NCBI RefSeq assembly: GCF_000586555.1
Contig: NZ_AZUC01000060.1
Coordinates: forward strand, 59,064 to 123,063
DNA length: 64,000 bases
From: Sporosarcina sp. D27
GTDB taxonomy: Bacteria > Bacillota > Bacilli > Bacillales_A > Planococcaceae
Reading direction: 5' to 3'
Part shown: piece by piece, positions 15,917-24,980 of the stretch
How the letters are laid out: each line of letters starts with the position of its first letter
Position numbering within the stretch: the stretch's first letter is position 1
Notes under the pieces: model-generated
What the model saw: only the letters and a program-made list of their open reading frames with translations
Told to the model about the DNA's origin: nothing
Databases searched by the model: none
Program-made: the position numbers and the translations under genes

Positions 15917-17350
15917 ATGATGATGAATAGTAATACTGCAGAGCTAAGCTATTTATATATTAAAAGAATGTCTTTATCAAAAAAACACAATCCTCAATCA
16001 TTAGCGAATAATAAAATTTTTGAGGAGAAAAGCAAAAAAGAAATTTTGGATATTCTGGATTTGGATGTAAATGAATTTTGTGATTTATATCAACCAACTA
16101 AATGTAGGGACTTTATATACAAAAATGATTATTTGACCCCACGTAATATGTATCTTATTAATCCTCTATACTATATGAAATATACTAAAATAGTATTTGA
16201 CATTGCCAAACAATATATTGGTATGCATGAAAATGAACTGAACTTTTCAAAAAGCAAGATTAGTGTTTTCTACTCTGGTTTGTTTAGTATTAATAGCTCT
16301 AAGGAGAGCATTGATAACAATGCTATGTTCAATAAAAGTTATTCTAAATTTCAATTAGAAAGAAAAAAGTATTTTGGTAAGCATGTTTTAAAAATTGATA
16401 TACAAAATTTTTTTGATTCTATAAAGAATGATATATTGTTTGAGAAGTTGGGAAGGGTCTTGGGGTCAAACTCCTCAATTGATGAGCTGAAATATATACT
16501 TAATAGCTGTGGATTTGTTACGCTACCTCAATTCCATTATTCTATAGCATCTTCACTTCTGTCTCAACTTTTTTTACAGGATTTTGATTGCAAAATCAAT
16601 CAAATACTGGAGTCCCAGAATCTGCAGCTAATTAGATTTGTTGATGATATGTATATAGTTTATCCTAGTGATTCTGTGGAAAAGAAGTCAATAAATGAAC
16701 TAATGAATAATATTAGCTTTTTTCTATGGGAAGACGAACTTTGTTTAAATAACTTGAAGACAGAAATTCTTAGTCCTGAAGAATATAGAGCAAATTTTGA
16801 TGTGGAAGAAGAATATCTTGATTATGAGAAGTCAACTTACTTAGCCGAAAAAGCTATTGAAGAAAAAACTATTGAAGTTATTTGTACAGGCAAAATATCT
16901 TTATATTTTGAAAAACTCTGTCATATTAAGAAGGAAAACGGTATAGACTTGAAAAAGTATCATGAGTTGTCTAATGAATACCTGGCTACAGAAAACGGAG
17001 ACGTTAGCAAAGTAATAAATGCAATTATATTCTCAGGAAGGTGGAAAGCGCTCAGTGATAATGATTTATTAAAGCTCGTCAACGATTGGAATTATATTTT
17101 TTTTAACCCCTCTCAATTTACCATATTGTTTATTATGGTTTGTCGTCATCTTGAATTCAAGAAAGTTATAAGTGGAACTCAAATTAAGTCTTTACTAAGT
17201 TACCTATTTACGAATAAGTCATTCACCTTTAGAGATGCGCTTGTGTCTATAACTTATTTAATCCAAAATAAGAAAAAGAATAAGACGATTCTTAATCAAT
17301 TAGATGGCATAAACCCACAATATGTGCACTATATCACTACATATATATAA
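15917..17350 (+). CDS. Reverse transcriptase, probable defence-type RT
   Basis: Protein of 477 residues with a complete RT core. Motif A is KHVLKIDIQNFFDSI (catalytic Asp in KID), motif B is LPQFHYSIASSLLSQLFL, motif C is LIRFVDDMYIVY (FVDD with both aspartates) and motif D is LCLNNLKTEIL. The C-terminal ~200 residues are helical and match no domain I can name; no maturase, nitrilase, protease or HNH domain is apparent. It lacks the group II intron X/En layout, and the preceding intron is group I, which does not need an RT. The operon with a SLATT-like protein points to the 'unknown group'/Abi lineage that contains anti-phage RTs. A retron is possible if a msr-msd RNA is nearby; none is obvious. 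GGGTGA lies just upstream of three in-frame ATGs (15917, 15920, 15923). Low GC and insertion directly after the hag terminator suggest acquisition. Confidence 0.85.
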   Translation: MMMNSNTAELSYLYIKRMSLSKKHNPQSLANNKIFEEKSKKEILDILDLDVNEFCDLYQPTKCRDFIYKNDYLTPRNMYLINPLYYMKYTKIVFDIAKQYIGMHENELNFSKSKISVFYSGLFSINSSKESIDNNAMFNKSYSKFQLERKKYFGKHVLKIDIQNFFDSIKNDILFEKLGRVLGSNSSIDELKYILNSCGFVTLPQFHYSIASSLLSQLFLQDFDCKINQILESQNLQLIRFVDDMYIVYPSDSVEKKSINELMNNISFFLWEDELCLNNLKTEILSPEEYRANFDVEEEYLDYEKSTYLAEKAIEEKTIEVICTGKISLYFEKLCHIKKENGIDLKKYHELSNEYLATENGDVSKVINAIIFSGRWKALSDNDLLKLVNDWNYIFFNPSQFTILFIMVCRHLEFKKVISGTQIKSLLSYLFTNKSFTFRDALVSITYLIQNKKKNKTILNQLDGINPQYVHYITTYI

Positions 17351-17518
17351 TATAAGGGTTTGATGGACCTGTTCGTCACACAACTCAGACATTATTCTGA
17401 CTACCTATCGAGATTCATTGATACTATCGCGCTTATTCTGTGTAACGAAACTATGTGAATCATTAATGGTTACATAGTGGCACCCACGTGTGTATACAAT
17501 CGCAATGCTATGGGAGCA

Positions 17519-17750
17519 GGTACCTGGACATAACACAATTCGAACACTATTTAGGTAACTAAAGTTTTGATTTCATCTGCACCTGAATTTTACAATTCTT
17601 GTGCAACATACCGATGCATTTCAGTTTGAAAAGGAGAAGGTAATGAAAAGAGTTGCGAGGGTAAACTAAAAGTGATTATTGGTTCTGTTATTTTCAATAC
17701 CCATACATAGTGACCATTAGCATACTTTGAATTTACATAATGGATTTTTC
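17519..17750 (+). repeat. ~220-bp non-coding repeat, copy 1
   Basis: Begins GGTACCTGGAC and contains in order AACACTATT, the segment GTAACTAAAGTTTTGATTTC, CAACATACCGATGC, TTGCGAGGGTAAACTAAAAG and ATACATAGTGACCATTA. Similarity to copy 2 continues weakly another ~100 bases past an AAAGGAGCTTTCCTT block, making a direct repeat of about 338 bp. No reading frame is shared among the copies. It starts 169 bases after the RT stop; the gap between holds nothing recognisable. Confidence 0.85.
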
Positions 17751-17856
17751 TATATAACAGTAAATATTAAAAGAAGATATTTTAAAGGAGCTTTCCTTTG
17801 AATAACAAAGTGACCAAGGAATTATAGGTCATCTAACAGTAACTGGAATAATAGTA

Positions 17857-18100
17857 GGTACCTGGACCCTGTGCAATTAGAACACTATTCAGGCAACTAG
17901 AGTTCTGGTTGCTTTTGCAGAAAGATTTTACGGTTCTGGTACAACATACCGATGCTTTTCAGCTTGAAAAAGTGAAAATAATGTAATGAGTTGCGAGGGT
18001 AAACTAAAAGTAATTATAGGTTCAGGTAGTTTCAATACCGATACATAGTGACCATTACCACTCTTTTAAATTACATAAAAGATTTTTATATATAGCAGCC
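17857..18100 (+). repeat. ~220-bp non-coding repeat, copy 2
   Basis: Same order of conserved blocks as copy 1. GGCAACTAGAGTTCTGGTTGC forms a short hairpin GCAAC/GTTGC that is also possible, with changed bases, in copy 3. After the block ATACATAGTGACCATTA comes AAAGGAGCTATCCTATG and then the decayed gene at 18137. Confidence 0.85.
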
Positions 18101-18136
18101 AAAATTAAAGGAGCTATCCTATGATAAAACACATCG

Positions 18137-18387
18137 TCCGAGGAATTAGAAATAATCAAACAGCAACTGGCATTGTGCAAACTGCAAGATCGTCAGGTTG
18201 AGAATATTGAGATGAGATTACATACGATGAAAACGATTGCTCAGTATGCGTCAGAGCATGAGCTTACTCGGGTGGAGAGGACACGGCAGAATAAGGACTC
18301 GAAGAGCATCAGTCGATTATAAAAGGTTTAGAACAGGAGTACGTAGAATTATTGAAGCAATGGAGAAACGACTTGCCCTTGCAGTGA
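18137..18387 (+). pseudogene. Decayed coiled-coil gene, possible regulator C-terminus
   Basis: One frame reads SEELEIIKQQLALCKLQDRQ, continuing as VENIEMRLHTMKTIAQYASE and HELTRVERTRQNKD. After a frameshift near 18300 the neighbouring frame continues EEHQSIIKGLEQEYVELLKQ WRNDLPLQ and stops. Together they give a plausible ~80-residue helical C-terminus, broken by one indel and lacking a proper start. The coiled-coil character recalls MerR-type regulators, but I cannot name the family. Confidence 0.5.
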
Positions 18388-18485
18388 AGCTTCCCCCTAT
18401 TTAATCCTTTTCCTCAAGAGAGCCGATGCTATGATTGGACCATTTCTTGCTATCCATAAAAAAGTGTAGAGATTAATATCGTCGA

Positions 18486-18645
18486 ATGCATAGGCAGCTA
18501 GAAGCGAAATACGGCGAACAGCCGGTATAGTTGAATGTCTATGAGAATAAGGCGGGCGCGAGGAAACTGTACGAGTCGCTGGGGTTTCAACTTATCAACG
18601 AGTATGATGCAGACGGGGAATTATTTATCGAAAAAGGTAAACTCC
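18486..18645 (+). pseudogene. Remnant of a GNAT acetyltransferase C-terminus
   Basis: Reads MHRQLEAKYGEQPV, a TAG stop, then LNVYENKAGARKLYESLGF and ELFIEKG. LNVYxxNxxARKLYExLGF is the acetyl-CoA-proximal end of GNAT N-acetyltransferases (motif B). The N-terminal two thirds, including the acetyl-CoA-binding R/QxxGxG/A loop, are absent, and the in-frame stop confirms decay. Confidence 0.7.
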
Positions 18646-18654
18646 TCACAGTCC

Positions 18655-18692
18655 AAAAAGCGGTCTCCCTTTATCGGGAAAGCCGCTTTTTT
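18655..18692. terminator. Bidirectional terminator
   Basis: AAAAAGCGG...TCCC pairs with GGGA...CCGCTTTTTT around a short loop. It separates the GNAT remnant (plus strand) from the DUF4188 gene (minus strand), whose last codons lie inside it. Confidence 0.8.
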
Positions 18693-19144
18693 GCCGTCTG
18701 TTTATCGATTGTAATCGGCATGAGCTTTGTCGCTTTGCCAAGTCCATATTGCGGCATGTTGACATAGACGGATTCGTATTGTCCTTTGGAAAGGATATAC
18801 GTTTCATGATAGATACCGACTGCGTCATTATTGGCGGTAAGCCGGTTGAACTTTTTCCAAGCTTTCAGGTGCTTTTCGTTTTTGGAATAGGCGAGCAAGT
18901 CGTCAAGGGACCGCCAATACTGGATCATTGCGGAAGTACGCAGTCCGAAGTAATTTTCGGATGAATGAAAACCAAGTTCTCTTTTATGCGTGTACAGCTC
19001 CTTGATCATGCCTGGCATTGCGAGAAAAACGGGCAGCCATCGGTGGACGGAAAGCCTCTTATTGATGCGCATGCCGATGATAAAGACAACAATGTCTTCC
19101 GAGTTGTCAGCTGTATACCTACCGGGAAAAACAGATGATTGCAT
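18671..19144 (-). CDS. DUF4188 family protein
   Basis: Protein of 157 residues, opening VFPGRYTADNSEDIVVFIIGMRINK and containing MPGMIKELYTHKRELGFHSSENYFG, MIQYWRSLDDLLAYSKN, HLKAWKKFNR, VGIYHETYILSKGQYESVYVNMP and QYGLGKATKLMP. These match the DUF4188 (monooxygenase-like ferredoxin-fold) family. Function is not established. ATG preceded by GAAGGAGG. It appears intact although it lies among decayed genes. Confidence 0.8.
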   Translation of the reverse strand: MQSSVFPGRYTADNSEDIVVFIIGMRINKRLSVHRWLPVFLAMPGMIKELYTHKRELGFHSSENYFGLRTSAMIQYWRSLDDLLAYSKNEKHLKAWKKFNRLTANNDAVGIYHETYILSKGQYESVYVNMPQYGLGKATKLMPITIDKQTAKKRLSR

Positions 19145-19165
19145 TGTGTAAATCCTCCTTCACTT

Positions 19166-19354
19166 AGTTATGTACCTCATTTTTATCTGCCACTACATCT
19201 CCATTTTCATCCCGCCAGAGTATCTATCCAGCTGTATAAGTAGCGGACGCTGGTTACAGTGTCTATCCATATTTTAACGCCAGATAACTTAACCTTCATG
19301 ATATATGGTCACAAACCGCTTTTTGGCATGTTCTTTCATCTTAATCGTCTCCAT
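19166..19354 (-). pseudogene. Possible decayed DUF6440-like gene
   Basis: On the minus strand an ATG begins METIKMKEHAKKRFVTIYHEG followed by a stop. Further fragments in shifted frames read VTSVRYLYSWIDTLAG and DENGDVVADKNEV. The order KRFxxIYxEG ... GVxYLY ... G ... D.DGxxV recalls small DUF6440 proteins. With at least two frame disruptions it cannot be expressed intact. The family assignment is tentative. Confidence 0.4.
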
Positions 19355-19475
19355 TTTGTGTAGTACTATCTTTACGTTTCGGCTATCATAAAGTTTCGTC
19401 TTACTCTAAATGGATCAATACACTCTTTCAGTTAGCTGTATGCGTATTTTCATTTCATACAACGACAGAGGAGCA

Positions 19476-19705
19476 GGTACCTGGACCCCTCACAATTCGA
19501 ACACTATTCAGGCAACTAGAGTTTTGGTTGTTTCTGTAGCAAACTTTTACGGTTCCGGTACAACATATCGATACATTTTAACTTGAAAAGGTGAAAGTAA
19601 TGTAATGAGTTGCGTAGGTAAACTAAAAGTAATTAGTGGTTCTGTTATCTCCAATACCCATACATAGTGACCATCACTAATCTCTTAATTTACATAATGG
19701 ATTGA
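19476..19705 (+). repeat. ~220-bp non-coding repeat, copy 3
   Basis: Begins GGTACCTGGACCCC and follows copy 2 closely through AACACTATTCAGGCAACTAG, TACAACATATCGATAC, TTGCGTAGGTAAACTAAAAG and ATACATAGTGACCATCA. It lies 1.6 kb from copy 2 and about 35 bases before the terminator at 19739. Between 19355 and 19475 I see nothing recognisable. Confidence 0.85.
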
Positions 19706-19738
19706 AAACCTCTAAACCTGGGAATACATCATTAGCGA

Positions 19739-19774
19739 CAAAACCATCCACGCAACTACGGATGGTTTTGCTAT
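19739..19774 (+). terminator. Terminator ahead of the C26 peptidase gene
   Basis: Perfect ten-base stem AAAACCATCC/GGATGGTTTT with a ten-base loop, then TGCTATTTTATT. No gene directly precedes it; the only nearby candidate transcript on this strand would come from repeat copy 3. It could also be an attenuator for the peptidase gene 30 bases on. Confidence 0.75.
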
Positions 19775-19799
19775 TTTATTTTCAGAGGAGATTTTCATT

Positions 19800-20504
19800 A
19801 TGAAACCAATCATAGGCATCACTTCAGACATAGACGAAAACGGAGAGACATTCCTTAAAGCAGACTACAGTAGGGCAATTTTGCGTGCAGGAGGACTTCC
19901 GGTTGTTCTTCCAGCGGGGCTCGAAGACATTGATGAAATTTGCAACAGAATGGATGGTCTACTGTTAACTGGCGGAGAAGACGTAAATCCACTTCTATTC
20001 GGTGAAGAGCCAAAACGGGAGCTTGGTAAGATTGCACCTGAACGCGATGAGATGGAGATGGCACTTGCGAAGTGTGCGGTTGGTAAGGACATGCCAGTTC
20101 TAGGAATTTGCCGTGGTCATCAAATTTTGAATGTTGCGCTAGGAGGTACTGTTTATCAGCACATTTATACCGACTTGGAAGGAACACTATTGCAACATAA
20201 GCAGCAGGCGAACCGCAACTACCCGACGCATACGGTTCAAGTGACAGAGGGAAGCCGTCTAGCAGAATATGCTTCGGACAAAGAGATACTTGTGAACTCC
20301 CTCCACCATCAAGCAGTGAAGGATGTACCTGAACCATTAAGAGTCATTGCTACTGCGCCTGATGGAATTATCGAAGCGTTAGAAAGTACGAAGCATCGTT
20401 TTGTGTTGAGTGTGCAATGGCATCCTGAAGCACTCTCCAACCGAGCGGATGAAACTTCGTTGAGATTGTTTGAGGGGTTCGTTCAAGCTTCTAGCAAATC
20501 GTAA
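19800..20504 (+). CDS. Gamma-glutamyl-gamma-aminobutyrate hydrolase-like (peptidase C26)
   Basis: Class I glutamine-amidotransferase fold of 234 residues: KPIIGITSDI start, DGLLLTGGEDVNPLLF, catalytic nucleophile in PVLGICRGHQILNVALGG, SLHHQAV and the His-Glu pair in VQWHPEAL. These are the PuuD/YvdE-type C26 hallmarks, and the catalytic triad Cys-His-Glu is complete. It probably cleaves gamma-glutamyl bonds; the true substrate is not readable because no polyamine genes are adjacent. AGAGGAG precedes the ATG. Flanked by terminators on both sides, it is monocistronic. Confidence 0.9.
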   Translation: MKPIIGITSDIDENGETFLKADYSRAILRAGGLPVVLPAGLEDIDEICNRMDGLLLTGGEDVNPLLFGEEPKRELGKIAPERDEMEMALAKCAVGKDMPVLGICRGHQILNVALGGTVYQHIYTDLEGTLLQHKQQANRNYPTHTVQVTEGSRLAEYASDKEILVNSLHHQAVKDVPEPLRVIATAPDGIIEALESTKHRFVLSVQWHPEALSNRADETSLRLFEGFVQASSKS

Positions 20505-20523
20505 TTCATCCTAATATAACGAA

Positions 20524-20562
20524 TAAAAGGGACTGCCGTGTAACTTTGGCAGTCCCTTTTGT
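20524..20562. terminator. Bidirectional terminator
   Basis: AAAAGGGACTGCC/GGCAGTCCCTTTT, a 13-bp stem with T-rich ends on both strands. It serves the C26 gene and the convergent chemoreceptor gene. Confidence 0.9.
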
Positions 20563-20569
20563 TTAATTC

Positions 20570-22552
20570 TTACACCTTAAACCGATCAATTGCATGACTC
20601 AACTCTTCACTCAAGTTCGTCAACGTCTCCGCTGCACTCGTCACAGACTGGATCGCACGAAGTTGTTCATCCGTAGAAGCACTCACTTCTTCACAAGCAG
20701 CTGCCGTCTCTTGCGACGTTGCGGCCATCATTTGAATCGTCATCGCTACATTATCTTTATGCTGCGAAACTGTTTGGATCTCGATTGAAATCGCATCGAT
20801 GGAAGCTTGCATATCTGCCATTAGCGCAGACAGTTGACCAAACGTTGACTCAGTTTCTTGGACGACAATACCTTGGTCACGGAACGTTATGATAGTTTCT
20901 TCCATTTGTTCTGTCACTAGGTGTGATTCTTGTTGTAGTTGCTGTACGGTCGTTTGAACTTCTTCAGTTGCGCGTGCGGACTGTTCTGCGAGTTTTCGTA
21001 CTTCCTCTGCTACCACTGCGAATCCTTTTCCGTGCTCACCTGCGCGTGCTGCCTCGATACTAGCGTTCAATGCGAGTAAGTTCGTTTGGGATGAAATATC
21101 CGTGATTGTATCCATCACGCCACCAATCGCTTTTACTTTTTCGCCAAGCGTTGCGATCGCTTCATTCATCGATTGCAGGTTCGTCCCCGAGGATTTAAAT
21201 GTGTCTTGTAACTGTGCCATTTGTGTTTGTCCGTTGGCATTCATGTTACCAGTCCGCTCCGCAATTTCAGTCATCGACACAGCCCGCTCTGAAATGCCGT
21301 TTATCTGACGACCGAGTTCTTCTGATCGATCCGTGACCGTTTCAGCGTCTTGCGCAGACTTAGATGCGCCTTCCGCAATCTCGTTTACCGCATGCGCGAC
21401 TTCCGCACTTGATGCACTTGTTTCTTCTGCGACTGCACTTAAACTTTCGGAGTTCGTCCGTACGTTATCTGCAGATTGATTGACGACAGAAATAATGCTG
21501 TGCATGTTTGTGAGCATCTGGTTAAAGTTATCGCTGAGCTGTCCGATTTCGTCTGATGATTGAATGTCGGATTGAGCAGTTAGATTACCCTCAGCTACTG
21601 CGTCCATCGAATTGCGCAGACGCGCGATCGGCTTCAACAATTTTCCGATGATAAAGTATAAACCGGCACCTACAATCGCTAACGTGATGAGTGAAATGAT
21701 AAGGATGGATTCTCGCAGTTGTTTGGCCATGCCCATTAAGTTGTTTTCTTCATAAACAGTTCCAATCTTCCATTCATAATCAGGAAGAGTCTTGAAGACG
21801 TTTAAGCGTTTAATTCCTTTTTCGTCTTTATAACGTAAGTTTCCCTGTTCTTTTGAAAACAAATCTTTCACATATGGTACGTCCATCAAGTTGTCTCCAC
21901 TCTTTGTCGGATGCGAGATGGCAGTCCCTTCGCTATCATACAATACTGGAAACCCATCATAAGCAATTTTAGTGGACTTCAATGCAGCGGTCATCGAAGA
22001 AAGTTGAATGTCTACACCAGCAACACCAGCAAGCTCTCCATTTTTCTGAATGGCTTTTGAAGCAGTGATGACGAATTCTCCTGTTGCTTCATCCACATAT
22101 GGCTTGGACCATTGGACTTCATCGGGATTCGATGCTGCCTTTTGGTACCATTCCCGCGCTGTCGGGTCGAAACCTGTTAAATCCACGACCGGAAAGATTC
22201 CGGTATATTTCGAGGGGAGGGCGTAATAAGAAGATGATGCATCCGGATAAATCTCAAGAAATTCCTCCAATTCTTTTAGAAGTTCTTTTTCAGTGATCTC
22301 TCCGCCTTCAGGTCCTGTAAAGTTCACGAGTTTATCTGAAGTCGTGACGAGGTTAATTCCTTTCCCATACTGGTCCAGAAACGTCTCTACAGAATAGCCC
22401 ATCTGATCAGCCAAGCCTTCGCTTGAATCAATAACGCGTTCTAAAGAACGTTTTTTGATTTGGTCGTTCAGCATGTATGCCATTAGGACCATCCCTACTA
22501 AAAAGAGTACGATTGTTGCTAGAATAATTTTGGTTTTCAGTGACTTTGCCAT
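20570..22552 (-). CDS. Methyl-accepting chemotaxis protein, dCache type (1)
   Basis: Protein of 660 residues. [24 protein letters not shown] is TM1; residues ~35-280 form an extracellular dCache-like sensor ([31 protein letters not shown] is the typical WY/PY pattern). TM2 near [25 protein letters not shown] is followed by a HAMP domain ([21 protein letters not shown]) and the signalling hairpin with the tip [44 protein letters not shown]. The sensor type commonly binds amino acids; the ligand is unknown. ATG 22552 is eight bases from GAGGG. It is a tandem paralog of the next gene. Confidence 0.95.
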   Translation of the reverse strand: MAKSLKTKIILATIVLFLVGMVLMAYMLNDQIKKRSLERVIDSSEGLADQMGYSVETFLDQYGKGINLVTTSDKLVNFTGPEGGEITEKELLKELEEFLEIYPDASSSYYALPSKYTGIFPVVDLTGFDPTAREWYQKAASNPDEVQWSKPYVDEATGEFVITASKAIQKNGELAGVAGVDIQLSSMTAALKSTKIAYDGFPVLYDSEGTAISHPTKSGDNLMDVPYVKDLFSKEQGNLRYKDEKGIKRLNVFKTLPDYEWKIGTVYEENNLMGMAKQLRESILIISLITLAIVGAGLYFIIGKLLKPIARLRNSMDAVAEGNLTAQSDIQSSDEIGQLSDNFNQMLTNMHSIISVVNQSADNVRTNSESLSAVAEETSASSAEVAHAVNEIAEGASKSAQDAETVTDRSEELGRQINGISERAVSMTEIAERTGNMNANGQTQMAQLQDTFKSSGTNLQSMNEAIATLGEKVKAIGGVMDTITDISSQTNLLALNASIEAARAGEHGKGFAVVAEEVRKLAEQSARATEEVQTTVQQLQQESHLVTEQMEETIITFRDQGIVVQETESTFGQLSALMADMQASIDAISIEIQTVSQHKDNVAMTIQMMAATSQETAAACEEVSASTDEQLRAIQSVTSAAETLTNLSEELSHAIDRFKV

Positions 22553-22726
22553 ACTCATTACCCTCTTCCGTTGTATTATATGTATATATACTAGTTACTT
22601 CGACATTCTTCGAGGGAAGTTGAGTGAGAATTATTTAAATATTTCTTCGTCTCTAGGAAAGAGGTGTAAATCTATGAAACGAGGGATGATAGTTAGATGT
22701 TTTAAAAGAAAAATAACTCAATATCA

Positions 22727-22763
22727 AGAAAAAAGAGACTGCCTAATGTTATGGCAGCCCCTT
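22727..22763 (-). terminator. Terminator of chemoreceptor 2
   Basis: Read on the minus strand, AAGGGGCTGCC pairs with GGCAGTCTCTT (two G-U pairs) and is followed by a T-rich tail. The stem pairs well only in minus-strand RNA, so it serves the chemoreceptor at 22775. Confidence 0.75.
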
Positions 22764-22774
22764 GTCGTGCATCA

Positions 22775-24754
22775 TTACACGTTAAACCGAGCAATTGCTT
22801 GACTCAATTCTTCACTTAAATTAGTCAATGTCTCTGCTGCATCCGTCACCGATTGAATGGCGCGTAGCTGTTCTTCCGTCGATGCACTCACTTCTTCACA
22901 TGCAGCAGCGGTTTCTTGTGACGTCGCAGCCATCGTTTGGATTGTTGAAGCTACATCGTCTTTGTGCTCAGAAACCGTCTGAATTTCAGATGAAATCGAA
23001 TTGATGGATGCTTGCATATCCTCCATCAGAGTAGATAGTTGACCGAATGTTGTTTCGGTATCTTTAACGACCATGCCTTGGTTGTAGAATGTGGTAATTG
23101 TCTCTTCCATTTGTTCTGTAACGAGACGTGACTCATCTTGCAATTGCTGAACAGTCGTTTGGACATCTTTGGTTGCTTGCGCTGATTGCTCTGCAAGTTT
23201 GCGTACTTCTTCTGCAACTACTGCGAATCCTTTTCCATGCTCGCCAGCACGTGCTGCTTCAATGCTTGCGTTCAGTGCCAACAAATTCGTTTGCGATGAA
23301 ATATCCGTAATGGTATCCATTACGCCGCCAATTTCCTTCACTTTCTCACTGAGGGTGAAGATCGCTTCATTCATCGATTTCAAATTCATACCTGATGTCT
23401 GGAATGTCTCTTGCAATTGAGCCATTTGAGTTTGTCCATTTGTGTTCATAGTTCCTGTGCGTTCAGCAATCTCTGTCATGGATTCGGCACGTTCTGTAAT
23501 ACCGTTAATTTGACGGCCAAGTTCGTCTGAACGTTCTGTCACCGTTTCAGCGTCTTCTGCAGATTTCGATGCTCCTAGTGCAATTTCGTTTACGGCGTGC
23601 GCAACTTCCGAGCTCGATGCATTCGTTTCTTCAGCGACTGCACTCAAGCTTTCAGAGTTAGACCGTACATGTTCCGCAGATTGGTTCACAACGGAAATGA
23701 TGCCATGCATATTGGTAATCATCTGATTGAAGTTCGTACTTAGTTGGCCAATTTCGTCCTTTGTCTGAATGTCGGATTGAACGGTAAGATCACCCTCCGC
23801 CACTTCATCCATGAGTGCCCGAAGACGGGCAATCGGTTTAAGCATCCTTCCGATTAGGAAATACAACACGACCGCTACGATTACTAAAACGATTGCAGAG
23901 ATAATTAGAATGGAGGTTCTAAGTTGTTTCGCCATCCCCATCAAGTTGTCTTTTTCATACACTGTCCCGACTTTCCAACCAAACTCTGGGAGCGTGTTAA
24001 AAATACTGATCATATCTTTCCCGTTTTCCTTGTAAGCAAGATCACTGCGTTCATAATTATACATATCTTTCACATTAGAAAGGTTCATAAGGTTCTCTCC
24101 ACTCTTTGTTGGATGAGTAAGAGCGGTCCCTTCTTTATCAAAGAGAAAGGGTTTCCCCTTGTAAGGTATGTCAGTTTCATTCAACATCTTAGAAATTGCA
24201 GTGAGTTCAAGATCGACTGCCGCAACTCCAGCTAACGTTCCGTTCGTTTCAACCGCAAGTGAAACGGTCGTCATCAGATTACCGGTTGAGTCATCTGCAT
24301 AAGGAGGAGTCCATTGTATTTTACCAGGAGATGCAGCAGCTAACTGATACCAAGGACGTTCTGTCGGATCGAAAGAATTAGTATCTCCTTTTGGAAATTG
24401 CACACTGTGCTTGGAAGGGGCCGAAAAGTAGACTGCAACGGCTTCATCGTAAGCATTAAGAAAAATTTCTAGTTGTTCCTGAAGCTGAGCTTCAGCAGCG
24501 GCACTTTCTTTAGTAGTTGTGAAATCCGCTATCTCCTTTGAATCTGCAAGGAAAGTCAACCCTTTACTGTATTGTGATAAGAAATTTTCTACAGAATCGG
24601 ACATTTGATCTGTTGTCCCTTCGCTAGAACTGATGACCCGTTCAACGGAGCGGATTTTGATCATACCGTTCAGCATGTAAGCCATCAGTAAAATACCAAC
24701 TAAAAATAGTAAGAGGGTTACTGAAATGATTTTGGTTTTAAGAGACTTTGTCAT
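22775..24754 (-). CDS. Methyl-accepting chemotaxis protein, dCache type (2)
   Basis: Protein of 659 residues with the same layout as chemoreceptor 1: TM1, dCache sensor ([31 protein letters not shown]), TM2, HAMP and an MCP signalling domain nearly identical in its C-terminal half to chemoreceptor 1. The sensor halves differ much more, consistent with duplication followed by ligand divergence. ATG 24754 follows AAGGAAAA. A SigD-type promoter lies about 40 bases upstream. The C-termini ([11 protein letters not shown] and [11 protein letters not shown]) carry no CheR pentapeptide, as usual in Firmicutes. Confidence 0.95.
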   Translation of the reverse strand: MTKSLKTKIISVTLLLFLVGILLMAYMLNGMIKIRSVERVISSSEGTTDQMSDSVENFLSQYSKGLTFLADSKEIADFTTTKESAAAEAQLQEQLEIFLNAYDEAVAVYFSAPSKHSVQFPKGDTNSFDPTERPWYQLAAASPGKIQWTPPYADDSTGNLMTTVSLAVETNGTLAGVAAVDLELTAISKMLNETDIPYKGKPFLFDKEGTALTHPTKSGENLMNLSNVKDMYNYERSDLAYKENGKDMISIFNTLPEFGWKVGTVYEKDNLMGMAKQLRTSILIISAIVLVIVAVVLYFLIGRMLKPIARLRALMDEVAEGDLTVQSDIQTKDEIGQLSTNFNQMITNMHGIISVVNQSAEHVRSNSESLSAVAEETNASSSEVAHAVNEIALGASKSAEDAETVTERSDELGRQINGITERAESMTEIAERTGTMNTNGQTQMAQLQETFQTSGMNLKSMNEAIFTLSEKVKEIGGVMDTITDISSQTNLLALNASIEAARAGEHGKGFAVVAEEVRKLAEQSAQATKDVQTTVQQLQDESRLVTEQMEETITTFYNQGMVVKDTETTFGQLSTLMEDMQASINSISSEIQTVSEHKDDVASTIQTMAATSQETAAACEEVSASTEEQLRAIQSVTDAAETLTNLSEELSQAIARFNV

Positions 24755-24791
24755 GATTTTCCTTCTTTCTTCTATTATGTACACAAAAGCT

Positions 24792-24818
24792 ATTTCGGTA
24801 GATTGAACTAAAAGTTTA
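24792..24818 (-). promoter_or_regulatory. SigD promoter for chemoreceptor 2
   Basis: On the minus strand TAAA, exactly 15 bases, then ACCGAAAT (6/8 of GCCGATAT). Spacing to the ATG at 24754 is about 38 bases. Chemoreceptor genes of the SigD regulon commonly have such sites. Confidence 0.7.
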
Positions 24819-24914
24819 GATACAATTTAATTATTTTGAAATAGTAATTAAAAAAGAGAGAATGATTGTTTCCCATCCTGGGTAAGAAATCGATCCTACA
24901 TTCCGAAACTCCTG

Positions 24915-24941
24915 TAAACTTCTCTCAATCTTTGCCGATAT
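24915..24941 (+). promoter_or_regulatory. SigD promoter of flaG-fliD-fliS-fliT
   Basis: TAAA (24915-24918), 15 bases, then a perfect GCCGATAT (24934-24941). This is an exact consensus match, 39 bases before the flaG start. Confidence 0.93.
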
Positions 24942-24980
24942 TAGAATTAGTATAGTGTGACTTTTGAGGAGGACGGAGAA

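Noticed and set aside
15917..17350. Diversity-generating retroelement acting on the flagellin gene
   Set aside because: DGRs need template and variable repeats differing at adenines and usually an Avd gene. The two flagellin C-termini differ at all base types and mainly at synonymous sites, and no template repeat was seen beside the RT.
18531..18767. 78-residue frame starting at the GNAT remnant
   Set aside because: Only the first ~37 residues are GNAT-like; the rest is read through a terminator and the antisense of the DUF4188 gene. Treated as a pseudogene remnant.
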